11,982 nt of DNA from an uncultured Alphaproteobacteria bacterium (GCA_903837365.1 CAILUF010000052.1:1-11982); one strand, 5' to 3'; counted from the stretch's first letter, positions 1 to 6,781 are shown. Notes: generated by a model from the sequence alone, not told the origin. Numbers and translations: made by a program.

Positions 1-16
1 CAAATTAAGATTATGA

Positions 17-45
17 TTGCAATTATATTTTTTTAAGAAAATAAT
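17..45 (+). promoter_or_regulatory. Candidate sigma-70 promoter of the M48 protease gene
   Basis: TTGCAA at 17-22 and AATAAT at 40-45 are separated by 17 bases, leaving a short leader before the ATG at 70. The match is fair, but the region is so AT-rich that chance -10 boxes are common. Confidence 0.3.
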
Positions 46-69
46 AATTACGAAATTATTTTAAAAAAA

Positions 70-1458
70 ATGTTTTTAAAGCATAAAAATAAAAAATCAG
101 CAATCATTTTTACGATATTTTTTGCAATATCGTTAATCTTTAATATCGCCTTTTCTTCCAGCTGTTACGCCAATCCATCGATAATTCGCGATCGCGAAAT
201 TGAAAAATTTTTATATCAATTAGCAAAACCAATTTTATTAGAAGCTGGATTAAATCCCAATGAAATTAAAATTTACATTATCAATGACGATAGTATTAAT
301 GCATTCGTATCACAAGGGCAAAAGATTTTTATCAATACGGGTTTAATTCGCAAATTTAATACCCCTGATGCCTTGATTGGTGTAATTGCTCACGAAACTG
401 GACATATTGCATCTGGACATCTTGCTCGCTTTAGCGAAGGCATGAAAGAAGCTGAAAATGCTATGCTTTTAAGCTATCTACTTGGTATTGGTGCAGTAGT
501 TGGTGGATCTGTGGATGCTGGATCAGCTTTGATTTTGGGAGGATCGCAAAGTGCTCAAAGATTGATGATGAAATATACTCGTACTCAAGAAGAAGCTGCT
601 GATTCATTGGCTATTGATTATCTCGCCAAACTTTCTTATCCAGCAACTGGCTTGGTTAATTTGCTTAATTATTTCAGCAGTCAAATGATTGGCTATAAAG
701 ATCATATTGATGAATATACGCTCTCACACCCTATCAGCGCTAAGCGTGTTGAATTAATAAAAGCTCGAACTATCAAGCAAAATTTTTCTCCAGACAAATT
801 AAATAAAAAATTACAACCTGCCATGGATATTACTCTTGCAAAGCTTGAAGGCTTTCTTGAACGACCTGAAGAATTGATTAAGAAATATAAAGATAAAGAT
901 AATTTTATTGCCAAATATATCAAAGCGATTGCTTATTTTCGTCAAGGCGAATTGTCTTTATCCTTGGAAAATATTGATGCGCTGATCAATGAAAAACCTA
1001 AACAAGGTTTTTTATATGATCTAAAAGGACAAATTTTATTTGAGAGCAGTAAAAATCAAGAAGCACTTATCGCCTACAACCAAGCGATTTCTAAACTTGA
1101 TTCAGTTGATAGCGCATTAACTAAAATTAGCTTCGCTTTATCATTATTAAGTTTAAAAAATAATGATGAGGAATTAATTCAACTTGCCATTTCTAAACTT
1201 AAAGAAGCGCAAAAATTTGAAGATGATAATCCAATTTTATTTAAAAATCTTGCTACCGCTTACGCTAAATTAAACGATGAAACCAATGCTAGTCTTGCTT
1301 TGGCAGAGTTTAATTTGTTAATTAACGACAAAGAAAAATGTTTGAAATTATTAAAAAAACTTGAGAAAAATCTTGATAAAAAAAATCCTAATCAACAACA
1401 ACAAATACTTTACGCTAGTGATTTAAAACAGTTTTGCACAAAAGATGATGATAAATAA
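70..1458 (+). CDS. Periplasmic M48 family zinc metalloprotease with TPR-like C-terminus (BepA/YfgC-like)
   Basis: 462 residues. The N-terminus is a classical Sec signal peptide: a lysine-rich start, a hydrophobic core at about residues 11-28 and a likely signal peptidase I site after C-Y-A (residue 34), so the mature protein should be periplasmic. The zinc site is HETGH at 108-112, with E174 (in a EEAAD motif) as the expected third ligand. The S-H-P at 219-221 matches the conserved distal His-Pro of BepA-type enzymes. From about 280 to the end the chain is a run of paired helices of TPR type (clearest around 281-344). Signal peptide, M48 domain and TPR together are the architecture of E. coli BepA, which degrades misassembled outer-membrane proteins and helps LptD assembly; the length is close to BepA's. 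Substrate and the BepA role are inferred from family. The ATG at 70 is the only start that keeps the signal peptide. No Shine-Dalgarno is visible. The gene stands alone, convergent with htpG. Confidence 0.9.
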   Translation: MFLKHKNKKSAIIFTIFFAISLIFNIAFSSSCYANPSIIRDREIEKFLYQLAKPILLEAGLNPNEIKIYIINDDSINAFVSQGQKIFINTGLIRKFNTPDALIGVIAHETGHIASGHLARFSEGMKEAENAMLLSYLLGIGAVVGGSVDAGSALILGGSQSAQRLMMKYTRTQEEAADSLAIDYLAKLSYPATGLVNLLNYFSSQMIGYKDHIDEYTLSHPISAKRVELIKARTIKQNFSPDKLNKKLQPAMDITLAKLEGFLERPEELIKKYKDKDNFIAKYIKAIAYFRQGELSLSLENIDALINEKPKQGFLYDLKGQILFESSKNQEALIAYNQAISKLDSVDSALTKISFALSLLSLKNNDEELIQLAISKLKEAQKFEDDNPILFKNLATAYAKLNDETNASLALAEFNLLINDKEKCLKLLKKLEKNLDKKNPNQQQQILYASDLKQFCTKDDDK

Positions 1459-1554
1459 AAAACATCACCTCAAGCAAATATTTTAAAAAAATATTGTGGA
1501 ATTTTCGGTTCATCCGCATTGCGGAATTTAGGCTTGATTCGCAAGTAAGCGATA

Positions 1555-1582
1555 TAAATTTTTCGTAATAAATTTTTCGTAA
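1555..1582. repeat. Exact tandem duplication of a 14-bp unit
   Basis: The unit TAAATTTTTCGTAA occurs twice head to tail (1555-1568 and 1569-1582) in the convergent gap between the M48 protease gene and htpG. A third, degraded start (ATTTGCG) follows directly and runs into the hairpin at 1582-1599. It lies in an intergenic stretch with more C and G than its surroundings and may belong to a larger dispersed element (see findings). Confidence 0.8.
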
Positions 1583-1599
1583 ATTTGCGTTAGCAAATT
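1582..1599. terminator. Hairpin in the convergent gap; possible bidirectional terminator
   Basis: AATTTGC (1582-1588), loop GTTA, GCAAATT (1593-1599) form a perfect 7-bp stem. A second small hairpin, TCCGC-ATT-GCGGA, sits at 1513-1525. Both lie between the 3' ends of two converging genes, where terminators are expected. Neither is followed by a proper U-tract in either direction, so termination is only inferred from position. Confidence 0.3.
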
Positions 1600-1642
1600 C
1601 AATTGCCAAAATTATATAATAAAATTTAAACTCAAAAATAAT

Positions 1643-3688
1643 TTATTGTAGAATTTTTTGAATTCGCCTTGAAAAATCTGCCGTATCTTTGATTGGCTCA
1701 TCTTCAATGATGCAAGCCAAGTCAAATAAGGTTTTGACAATATCGCTATTTTGATTTTTCTTATCTTCGCTGATATAATCCTCTTGTAATTTTTTGATAA
1801 TTGAATTAACCGGATTGATTTCTAGAATTTTTGCTGAAGCTGAATTAATTTGTTTTTGCTCAAGCAGGTAGCGCTCTAGACGAATATCCATCGAGTTTGA
1901 TCCAACTGCCAAACAAACTGGCGATCCAGTTAATTTTTTAGAAATTCTTACCTTATCAATTTTATCACCTAAAATTTCTTTAATAAAAGTAAGAAGGCCA
2001 TCAAACTTACTATCCGTAGCATCAATTGGCTCTTCTTTATTTTCCTTATCGTCATCTTCTTTTCTTTCTTCAGAAGTTTTGTCGATATTTTCTATGTCAA
2101 CATCGTGACGATTTATTGATTGAAATTCTTTCTCTTTAAAAGGTAACATCACCGTTACCCAAAATTCATCAACTGCATCGCAAAGATATAAAACTTCGAT
2201 ATCTTTTTGTAAAAATATTTCTAACTGCGGAGATGTTTTAATTTTTTCAATTGATTCTCCCGTTAAAAAATAAATACGATCTTGCCCTACTCTCATGCGC
2301 TCCAAATATTCATTGATGTTAATCAATTTATCAGGAGATTTTGACGAATAAAAACGACAAATTTCTAAAATTTTTTCACGAAATTCTGATGACTCGCAAA
2401 GCCCTTCCTTGAGAACTGCACCGAAATTATTCCAAAATTTTAAATATTCCTCTTCATCATCACGAGCTTTTTTCTTGAGTTCGGCAAGCACTTTATTAAC
2501 AACTGATTTTCTAATTTTATCAAGTACCGCACTGTGTTGCAATGTTTCACGGCTGATGTTTAAAGGCAAATCATCTGAGTCAATCAATCCCCTTAAAAAT
2601 CTCATGCAAGCTGGAACTAAACTTAATTCTTCGCTAATAAAAACTTTTTTAACATAAAGTTTAACACATGATTTACGATCGGGATGGAATAAATCGAAAG
2701 GTTTAATGCTGGGAATAAAAAGTAAATTTGTATAGCTCAATAGTCCTTCAACACTACTGTGGATTGTCATAAAAGGATCACCGGGGAGATGAGCGATATG
2801 TTTGTAAAAAGCTTGATATTGCTCAGCGCTAATTTCATCTTTATTTTTTTTCCATAATGCCGAAGCGGAATTAAGCGTTTCAATTTTTGCTCCGTCATCA
2901 GTATTTTCAGGAACAAATTCGATTTGAAAATTAATATGATCGCAATAAGTTTGTACAACATGTTTTATGTGAAAGCGATCTAGAAAATCATGAGCATCAT
3001 CTTTGAGATGCAAAATAATTTTGGTATTGCCAGAGAATTTTTCAGTTGCGTTTGATTCCTCATGCTCCTTCAATTCAAAATGCTGATTACCGCTTGATTG
3101 CCAATGCCATTTTTGTTTATCGTTATATTTTTGTGAAATAACTTCGACTTTATTGGCAATCATAAAACTTGAGTAAAATCCAACACCAAATTGACCGATT
3201 AATTGTACATCTTTTTGCTTATCTCCAGTTAGCGATTTTATAAAAGTTTCAGTACCGGAGCGAGCAATGGTACCAAGGTTTTCAAGTAAATCATCGCGAT
3301 TCATACCAATGCCATTATCACTGATGATTAATAATTTTTCTTTCTTGTTTATGGTGATCGATATTTTTAAATCATCGACTTGTAATTGCGAATTTTGCGC
3401 TCCTAAATAACGCATTTTATCGCAAGCATCCGAAGCATTAGATATTAATTCACGTAACGCTACATCCTTATTAGTGTAAAGCGAATTAATCATCAATTGT
3501 AGAATTTTTCCAACTTCAACATCAAAATCAAAATGCTGTTTATTTAAATCTTTAAATGATTCCTTGCGATTATCGTCATGATCATTTTTATTGCTGTTTT
3601 TAGTATTTTTTACTTTCGAATCTTCAACGAAATTATCGTTGTCACTCTTAGCATTGCCTTGTTTGGTGTTATTTTTTTTATTAGTCAT
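1643..3688 (-). CDS. htpG: HtpG, Hsp90-family molecular chaperone
   Basis: 681 residues; bacterial Hsp90, a cytosolic ATP-driven homodimeric chaperone for client folding under stress. The GHKL ATPase domain is plain: E80 and N84 in RELISNASDACDK, D124 in DNGIGM (124-129), and the glycine-rich GQFGVGFYS lid motif (165-173). The middle domain has ALWKKNKDEI around 277-286 and the arginine of NISRETLQ (R380), which contacts ATP gamma-phosphate in this family. An acidic/lysine-rich stretch (about 530-556) links to the C-terminal dimerisation domain. Oddity: about 50 residues rich in Lys, Asn and Asp precede the usual family start (FDFDVEVGKILQLMINSLY at 53-71). There is no internal ATG between residue 1 and M66, and M66 is already inside the fold, so the long form is the probable product. 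The gene is monocistronic, divergent from the orphan repeat-protein gene, with a heat-shock-like promoter just upstream. Confidence 0.97.
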   Translation of the reverse strand: MTNKKNNTKQGNAKSDNDNFVEDSKVKNTKNSNKNDHDDNRKESFKDLNKQHFDFDVEVGKILQLMINSLYTNKDVALRELISNASDACDKMRYLGAQNSQLQVDDLKISITINKKEKLLIISDNGIGMNRDDLLENLGTIARSGTETFIKSLTGDKQKDVQLIGQFGVGFYSSFMIANKVEVISQKYNDKQKWHWQSSGNQHFELKEHEESNATEKFSGNTKIILHLKDDAHDFLDRFHIKHVVQTYCDHINFQIEFVPENTDDGAKIETLNSASALWKKNKDEISAEQYQAFYKHIAHLPGDPFMTIHSSVEGLLSYTNLLFIPSIKPFDLFHPDRKSCVKLYVKKVFISEELSLVPACMRFLRGLIDSDDLPLNISRETLQHSAVLDKIRKSVVNKVLAELKKKARDDEEEYLKFWNNFGAVLKEGLCESSEFREKILEICRFYSSKSPDKLININEYLERMRVGQDRIYFLTGESIEKIKTSPQLEIFLQKDIEVLYLCDAVDEFWVTVMLPFKEKEFQSINRHDVDIENIDKTSEERKEDDDKENKEEPIDATDSKFDGLLTFIKEILGDKIDKVRISKKLTGSPVCLAVGSNSMDIRLERYLLEQKQINSASAKILEINPVNSIIKKLQEDYISEDKKNQNSDIVKTLFDLACIIEDEPIKDTADFSRRIQKILQ

Positions 3689-3724
3689 AAAATCAAATTT
3701 TTAAATTAAAAAATATTAACAATA

Positions 3725-3752
3725 ATCTAAGTTTTTTTTAAAAAATTTCAAG
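3725..3752 (-). promoter_or_regulatory. Candidate RpoH (sigma-32) heat-shock promoter of htpG
   Basis: Reading the minus strand, CTTG (3752-3749) is followed by exactly 17 bases and then CTTAGAT (3731-3725). The heat-shock promoter consensus reported for alphaproteobacteria is CTTG-N17-CYTATNT; the -35 part matches fully and the -10 part at six of seven positions. It would start transcription roughly 30 bases before the htpG ATG at 3688. A TATAAT box at 3762-3757 on the same strand could serve a housekeeping sigma factor, but has no convincing -35 at proper spacing. htpG is a classic RpoH-regulated gene, so site and gene fit. Confidence 0.55.
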
Positions 3753-3858
3753 AGCTATTATAAAAGATTTTTATTGTAAATTTTTAGCTAAAAAAATGAA
3801 GTTAGAATTCTTGTTTAGATGGTTGAATTGCCGATATTTACTGCGCAATAAAAATGCT

Positions 3859-3872
3859 AATATGCTCATATT
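3859..3872. promoter_or_regulatory. Short inverted repeat in the htpG/orphan divergent region (possible operator)
   Basis: AATATG (3859-3864), spacer CT, CATATT (3867-3872) form a perfect 6-2-6 dyad. It overlaps an extended -10-like TGCTAATAT (3855-3863) on the plus strand. Dyads of this size are typical of dimeric regulator sites, but one of this length can arise by chance in AT-rich DNA. Confidence 0.2.
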
Positions 3873-3886
3873 TTATTTATTTTAAA

Positions 3887-3916
3887 TTGCTTATGGTACA
3901 AAAAATTATTTATAAT
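3887..3916 (+). promoter_or_regulatory. Candidate sigma-70 promoter of the orphan repeat-protein gene
   Basis: TTGCTT at 3887-3892 is followed after 18 bases by a perfect TATAAT at 3911-3916. It would give a leader of roughly 110 bases to the ATG at 4036. The -10 is consensus; the -35 keeps only the TTG. A separate extended -10 (TGCTAATAT, 3855-3863) lies upstream. Confidence 0.35.
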
Positions 3917-4035
3917 AAAGTTTAAGCCAAAATATTTGATAGTTATTAATTTAATTTTAGGTTTTTAACGACTTAATACCAATTAATGCCAAGTTGTCTT
4001 GTTGTTATGGTTAAAAAATTTAATTGCAAATAAAT

Positions 4036-6015
4036 ATGACTCGCTTTCTTCTTACCAATGTCGACACGAGAATTGTTCACGATGTCTTTAATCGTTTTGT
4101 AGGAAACAGTATTCCTATGCAGCTTGAATACCCGAATATAGATCAAAATCTCATTGCTGATATTGAACAAAATCGTGATAATCCTGGATTGAAAGTTAGT
4201 TGTGATTTTGTCGATTTAATATTAGAAACTGCAATTAATCATCCTGATCTTTTAAGTGCTTACGAAGGTAAAGATAGAATTACATTTCAAGTAGTTAATC
4301 TAAACGATCTAAATGATTATTACTTTGATTATTTATTTACCGATGAAAAAGGAGTTTTAATTAATTTAGATTCACCAGAAAAAAATAGTTACCTATTATT
4401 TTCACTAAGAAATTTAGAAATTTTAGATAGAGCCCAAATAGATAATTTTAATGGATTATCTTCAGATTATAAAAAAGAGATTTTAAAACAGCTAAGTAAA
4501 ACATTGAAAATACAATTAGAAATTTATGCTCAAGAGCCTGGCAATGAAAACATGTTTTATGTTCGCCAATATTCTGATGGAAGAGTTGCTAAATTTTTAA
4601 AACATGAATATTGCAGTTTTTTTGATAAAGCGCTTCTTAAAAATAAATCATACATTACTAGCGCAATTCCAAGAAAATCAACACCTCCATCTCAACAACA
4701 AGCTAGATCTTTCAATCCTCCATTGAGTAGTCATTTTGATAGTTTAAATGATCATTTTTTTGATAAATTTTTAACCGCTGAAAATGGCGTATTGGTTGAC
4801 TTAGATTCACCTGAAAAAAATAGTTATTTACTTTCTTCACTGAGAAATTCAGATATAATTGGCGATAATAGTTTTAAAAAATTATCACAAGAAACAAAAT
4901 CTAAAATTTTAAAATATATCAATGAAGTGGTAAAAAGACAATTGGAAGTATACGATCAAAGCCAAGATTACCGCGATATTTTTTATGTTCGTCACTATAA
5001 AGATGGTAGAATTGTTAAATTTTTAAAACCAGAATATAGTGATCTCATCGAGCAAGCTGTTAAAGAAAATAAATTATTTATTTCCGAGGCATTTAAAAAT
5101 AATATCACCTCACCTACTGTCAGTAAAGATAAGCCATCAGACAGAATAGTTGATGAAAATGTTGACGATATTTCTGATCAAGATTTTAAAAATTTATTGA
5201 ACCTTAAGGAAGCAATATTAATTGATTTAGATAAACCTCAAAATAACCAACGTTTAATAGCTTTACTTAGAAATAAAGATATTTTTGGTGAACAAAATTT
5301 AGATAAATTAAACCCTGACTTGAAAATAGCTTTTTTAAATAGCATTAATAAAATTTTAAAGACAAGTCTAGAAATTTACGATCAAGAATCAGTTGATTCA
5401 AGCCTGTTCTATGTTCGAAAATATTCAGATGGTAGCAATGCTAAATTTTTAAAATATGAACATTTTAATCTTATTGATGAAATTATTAATAAAAATAAAC
5501 AACTTATCGCTAAATCAATTAAAGCAAATCTACAACAATCAACTTCACAATCTTTACATCCTCAGCCAAGGGTTTTTCAAGCTATGGCATCCTTGCAATC
5601 ATTACATCAGCAACCGATGGTTTTGGAAACAAAAAAAATTTTGAAATCATCGCAAACTTATCCAAGAGTTTTAGAAATCAAACAAGTTTCAGCATCATCG
5701 CAAACTCAACCAAGAGTTCTACCGATCGTTCTAGAAACTAGACCTGTTAAAGAATTAATTGATCGATTTAACAATCCGAGTAATAGCCAAAACACCTCCT
5801 CAACACCAAGCGCCGAAGAAAGCATTTTGCCGGGAAGTCAAAGATCGATATCCCCAAGAATTGCAAGCGCTAAAGAATTATTCGAAAACTCAGAAACTTA
5901 TCTTCAACCTCAAAATAAAAGTGATTCTTCTAACTCTCCGAGAAGCGTAATAACAGGTCCAAGATCTTTTTATGAAATTGCAAGTTCTACAACCGATAGA
6001 TCTTGGAAAAAATAA
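4036..6015 (+). CDS. Uncharacterised 659-residue protein with three long tandem modules and a Ser/Gln/Pro-rich tail
   Basis: I do not recognise this family. Residue numbers count from the ATG at 4036. Residues 1-90 form an N-terminal region without signal peptide or membrane segment; 57-76 resemble the last helix of the later modules and may be a decayed copy. Three modules of about 122 residues follow (91-212, 234-356, 376-498). Each has an acidic/aromatic start, L-D-x-P, L-R-N, a central lysine-rich helix with LEIY/LEVY, and the signature FYVR...DG...KFLK..E. The FYVR motifs start at 174, 316 and 458, exactly 142 residues apart, and FYVR to KFLK is 12 residues in every copy. From 499 the chain is low-complexity with four PRVLE-like short repeats (504-568), then two K-E-L motifs (572-574 and 613-615) and a basic end (W-K-K). 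The in-frame TTG at 4024 is four codons upstream; ATG is preferred because neither has a visible ribosome site. Composition resembles neighbouring genes. It could be a secreted host-directed protein or a structural scaffold; both are guesses. Confidence 0.85.
   Translation: MTRFLLTNVDTRIVHDVFNRFVGNSIPMQLEYPNIDQNLIADIEQNRDNPGLKVSCDFVDLILETAINHPDLLSAYEGKDRITFQVVNLNDLNDYYFDYLFTDEKGVLINLDSPEKNSYLLFSLRNLEILDRAQIDNFNGLSSDYKKEILKQLSKTLKIQLEIYAQEPGNENMFYVRQYSDGRVAKFLKHEYCSFFDKALLKNKSYITSAIPRKSTPPSQQQARSFNPPLSSHFDSLNDHFFDKFLTAENGVLVDLDSPEKNSYLLSSLRNSDIIGDNSFKKLSQETKSKILKYINEVVKRQLEVYDQSQDYRDIFYVRHYKDGRIVKFLKPEYSDLIEQAVKENKLFISEAFKNNITSPTVSKDKPSDRIVDENVDDISDQDFKNLLNLKEAILIDLDKPQNNQRLIALLRNKDIFGEQNLDKLNPDLKIAFLNSINKILKTSLEIYDQESVDSSLFYVRKYSDGSNAKFLKYEHFNLIDEIINKNKQLIAKSIKANLQQSTSQSLHPQPRVFQAMASLQSLHQQPMVLETKKILKSSQTYPRVLEIKQVSASSQTQPRVLPIVLETRPVKELIDRFNNPSNSQNTSSTPSAEESILPGSQRSISPRIASAKELFENSETYLQPQNKSDSSNSPRSVITGPRSFYEIASSTTDRSWKK
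4306..5529 (+). repeat. Three divergent copies of a ~370-bp coding module, period 426 bp
   Basis: The copies span roughly 4306-4671, 4735-5103 and 5161-5529 within the orphan gene. Copies 1 and 2 are closest: they share 11 identical residues (LDSPEKNSYLL) and closely similar DNA around 4369 and 4801. Copy 3 keeps the framework (LDKP, LRN, FYVR, KFLK) with more substitutions. The 142-residue motif spacing is the same for both intervals, so linkers as well as modules were probably duplicated together. Copies 1-2 look like the younger duplication. Confidence 0.85.
5545..5739 (+). repeat. Four degenerate short repeats in the tail of the orphan protein
   Basis: The translated segments read SLHPQPRVFQ, SLHQQPMVLETK, SSQTYPRVLEIK and SSQTQPRVLPIVLETR: a Ser-Gln/His start, then P-R/M-V-L/F and often E-T/I-K/R, every 16-19 residues. 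Variable spacing and unequal copies suggest repeat expansion followed by drift in a disordered tail. Confidence 0.7.
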
Positions 6016-6040
6016 TTCTAATTTAGCTAAAGGTTTAGAA
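6005..6040 (-). terminator. Possible intrinsic terminator for lipB, overlapping the 3' end of the orphan gene
   Basis: On the minus strand, beyond the lipB stop, TTCTAA (6040-6035) pairs with TTAGAA (6021-6016) around a loop that is itself partly self-complementary, followed by TTATTTTTTC (6014-6005). The stem is AT-rich and weak. If real, transcripts of lipB end inside the last codons of the converging gene. Confidence 0.3.
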
Positions 6041-6056
6041 AAAATAAAATGAACAA

Positions 6057-6740
6057 TTAAAAAAATAACAATGTTTCATAAAATTTTTCTTGCAGAATTT
6101 TTTGAAAATTTTCTTCGAATTCAATCGACTTTGTTTCAACTCCCAGTTCATTCAAGGAGGTTACGCCAAATTGCGTAATTCCACAAGGAATAATTTTTTT
6201 AAAGCCATCTAAATCGCAATTAATATTCAAGGCTACCCCGTGATAGCTCACCCATTTTTTTAGCTTTATACCAATTGCGGAAATTTTTTTATCGCTACTG
6301 CAATCGCCCTTTTTACTTTCAACCCAAATGCCAACGCGATCCTTGCGAATATTGCCTTCAATGCCGTAATGATCTAACACGCTAATTATCCAACGTTCTA
6401 GAAAATTTACAAAACTTGCTATATCAGGATCGCTAGGTGAAAAAAAATTTTTCAAATCAATCATCGCGTAAATTATTTTCATACCCGGACAATGATAGGT
6501 GTATTTTCCACCACGATTTGTTTTATAAACCTTTGCATCACTTAACTCCAATAAATCACTGTCTTTGGCACTAATTCCAGCGGTATAAATTGGTGGATGC
6601 TCTAAAACCCAAATCAACTCGCGAGCTTTTTTATCAATAATTTGCTCAACACGATTAGTCATAAAACTCAAGGCTTGCTCGTAGTCAATTAAGTCTTTTT
6701 CAAAGCGCCATTCGAGGTTATAATTGCACTTTTTTTTCAT
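6057..6740 (-). CDS. lipB: LipB, octanoyl-[acyl carrier protein]:protein octanoyltransferase
   Basis: 227 residues, a normal length. LipB moves octanoate from acyl carrier protein to lysines of lipoyl domains (pyruvate and 2-oxoglutarate dehydrogenases, glycine cleavage H protein), the first step of endogenous lipoate synthesis before LipA. Visible family motifs: EHPPIYTAG (47-55), the RGG-x2-TYH signature (76-83), K152 in KISAIGIKL (the conserved lysine) and C186 in IPCGIT (the acyl-thioester cysteine). Oddity: the usual HGPGQ after TYH reads HCPGM (83-87), replacing a conserved Gly and Gln, while both catalytic residues are kept. The start is the only ATG before the fold. The gene is divergent from ruvA and convergent with the orphan gene, so it is probably transcribed alone. 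No lipA is in the window. Confidence 0.95.
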   Translation of the reverse strand: MKKKCNYNLEWRFEKDLIDYEQALSFMTNRVEQIIDKKARELIWVLEHPPIYTAGISAKDSDLLELSDAKVYKTNRGGKYTYHCPGMKIIYAMIDLKNFFSPSDPDIASFVNFLERWIISVLDHYGIEGNIRKDRVGIWVESKKGDCSSDKKISAIGIKLKKWVSYHGVALNINCDLDGFKKIIPCGITQFGVTSLNELGVETKSIEFEENFQKILQEKFYETLLFF

Positions 6741-6749
6741 AGTTTTAAA

Positions 6750-6769
6750 TTGCTATTAATTGCTATTAA
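6750..6769. repeat. Two perfect copies of a 10-bp unit in the lipB leader region
   Basis: TTGCTATTAA occurs at 6750-6759 and 6760-6769, one helical turn apart, ending 10 bases upstream of the lipB start. It may be a regulator site or simple slippage; nothing else in the window shares it. Confidence 0.55.
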
Positions 6770-6781
6770 TTTAAAAAAAAA

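Noticed and set aside
161..175. Lipoprotein signal (lipobox) in the M48 protease
   Set aside because: The cysteine at residue 32 is preceded by S-S-S, lacking the Leu expected at -3; signal peptidase I cleavage after residue 34 fits better.
1475..1496. Intrinsic terminator directly after the M48 protease gene
   Set aside because: A 9-bp almost pure A/T stem with a bulge and no T-run after it; too weak to call.
1415..1609. Minus-strand 64-codon open frame in the convergent gap
   Set aside because: It overlaps the end of the M48 protease gene and runs through hairpins and a tandem repeat; composition and motifs do not look like a protein. Kept only as part of the possible repeat element.
2409..2657. 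Plus-strand open frame of 82 codons inside htpG
   Set aside because: Antisense to a highly conserved coding region; Ser/Leu-rich shadow translation with no own signals.
3974..3986. TAATACCAATTAA here and TAATACCAAATTAA at 11851-11864 as a shared regulatory motif
   Set aside because: Short, AT-rich and differing by an indel; two such matches in 12 kb are plausible by chance.
4024..4035. TTG start four codons upstream of the orphan-gene ATG
   Set aside because: No ribosome site supports it, and an ATG follows directly in frame; ATG at 4036 is simpler. A TTG start cannot be fully excluded.
3973..4170. Minus-strand open frame covering the start of the orphan gene
   Set aside because: Shadow frame across a promoter-like region and the first codons of the orphan gene; no ribosome site or recognisable protein features.
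4306..5529. CRISPR or other nucleotide repeat array
   Set aside because: The periodicity is that of a coding module (426 bp, frame preserved, divergent DNA), not short identical repeats with spacers.
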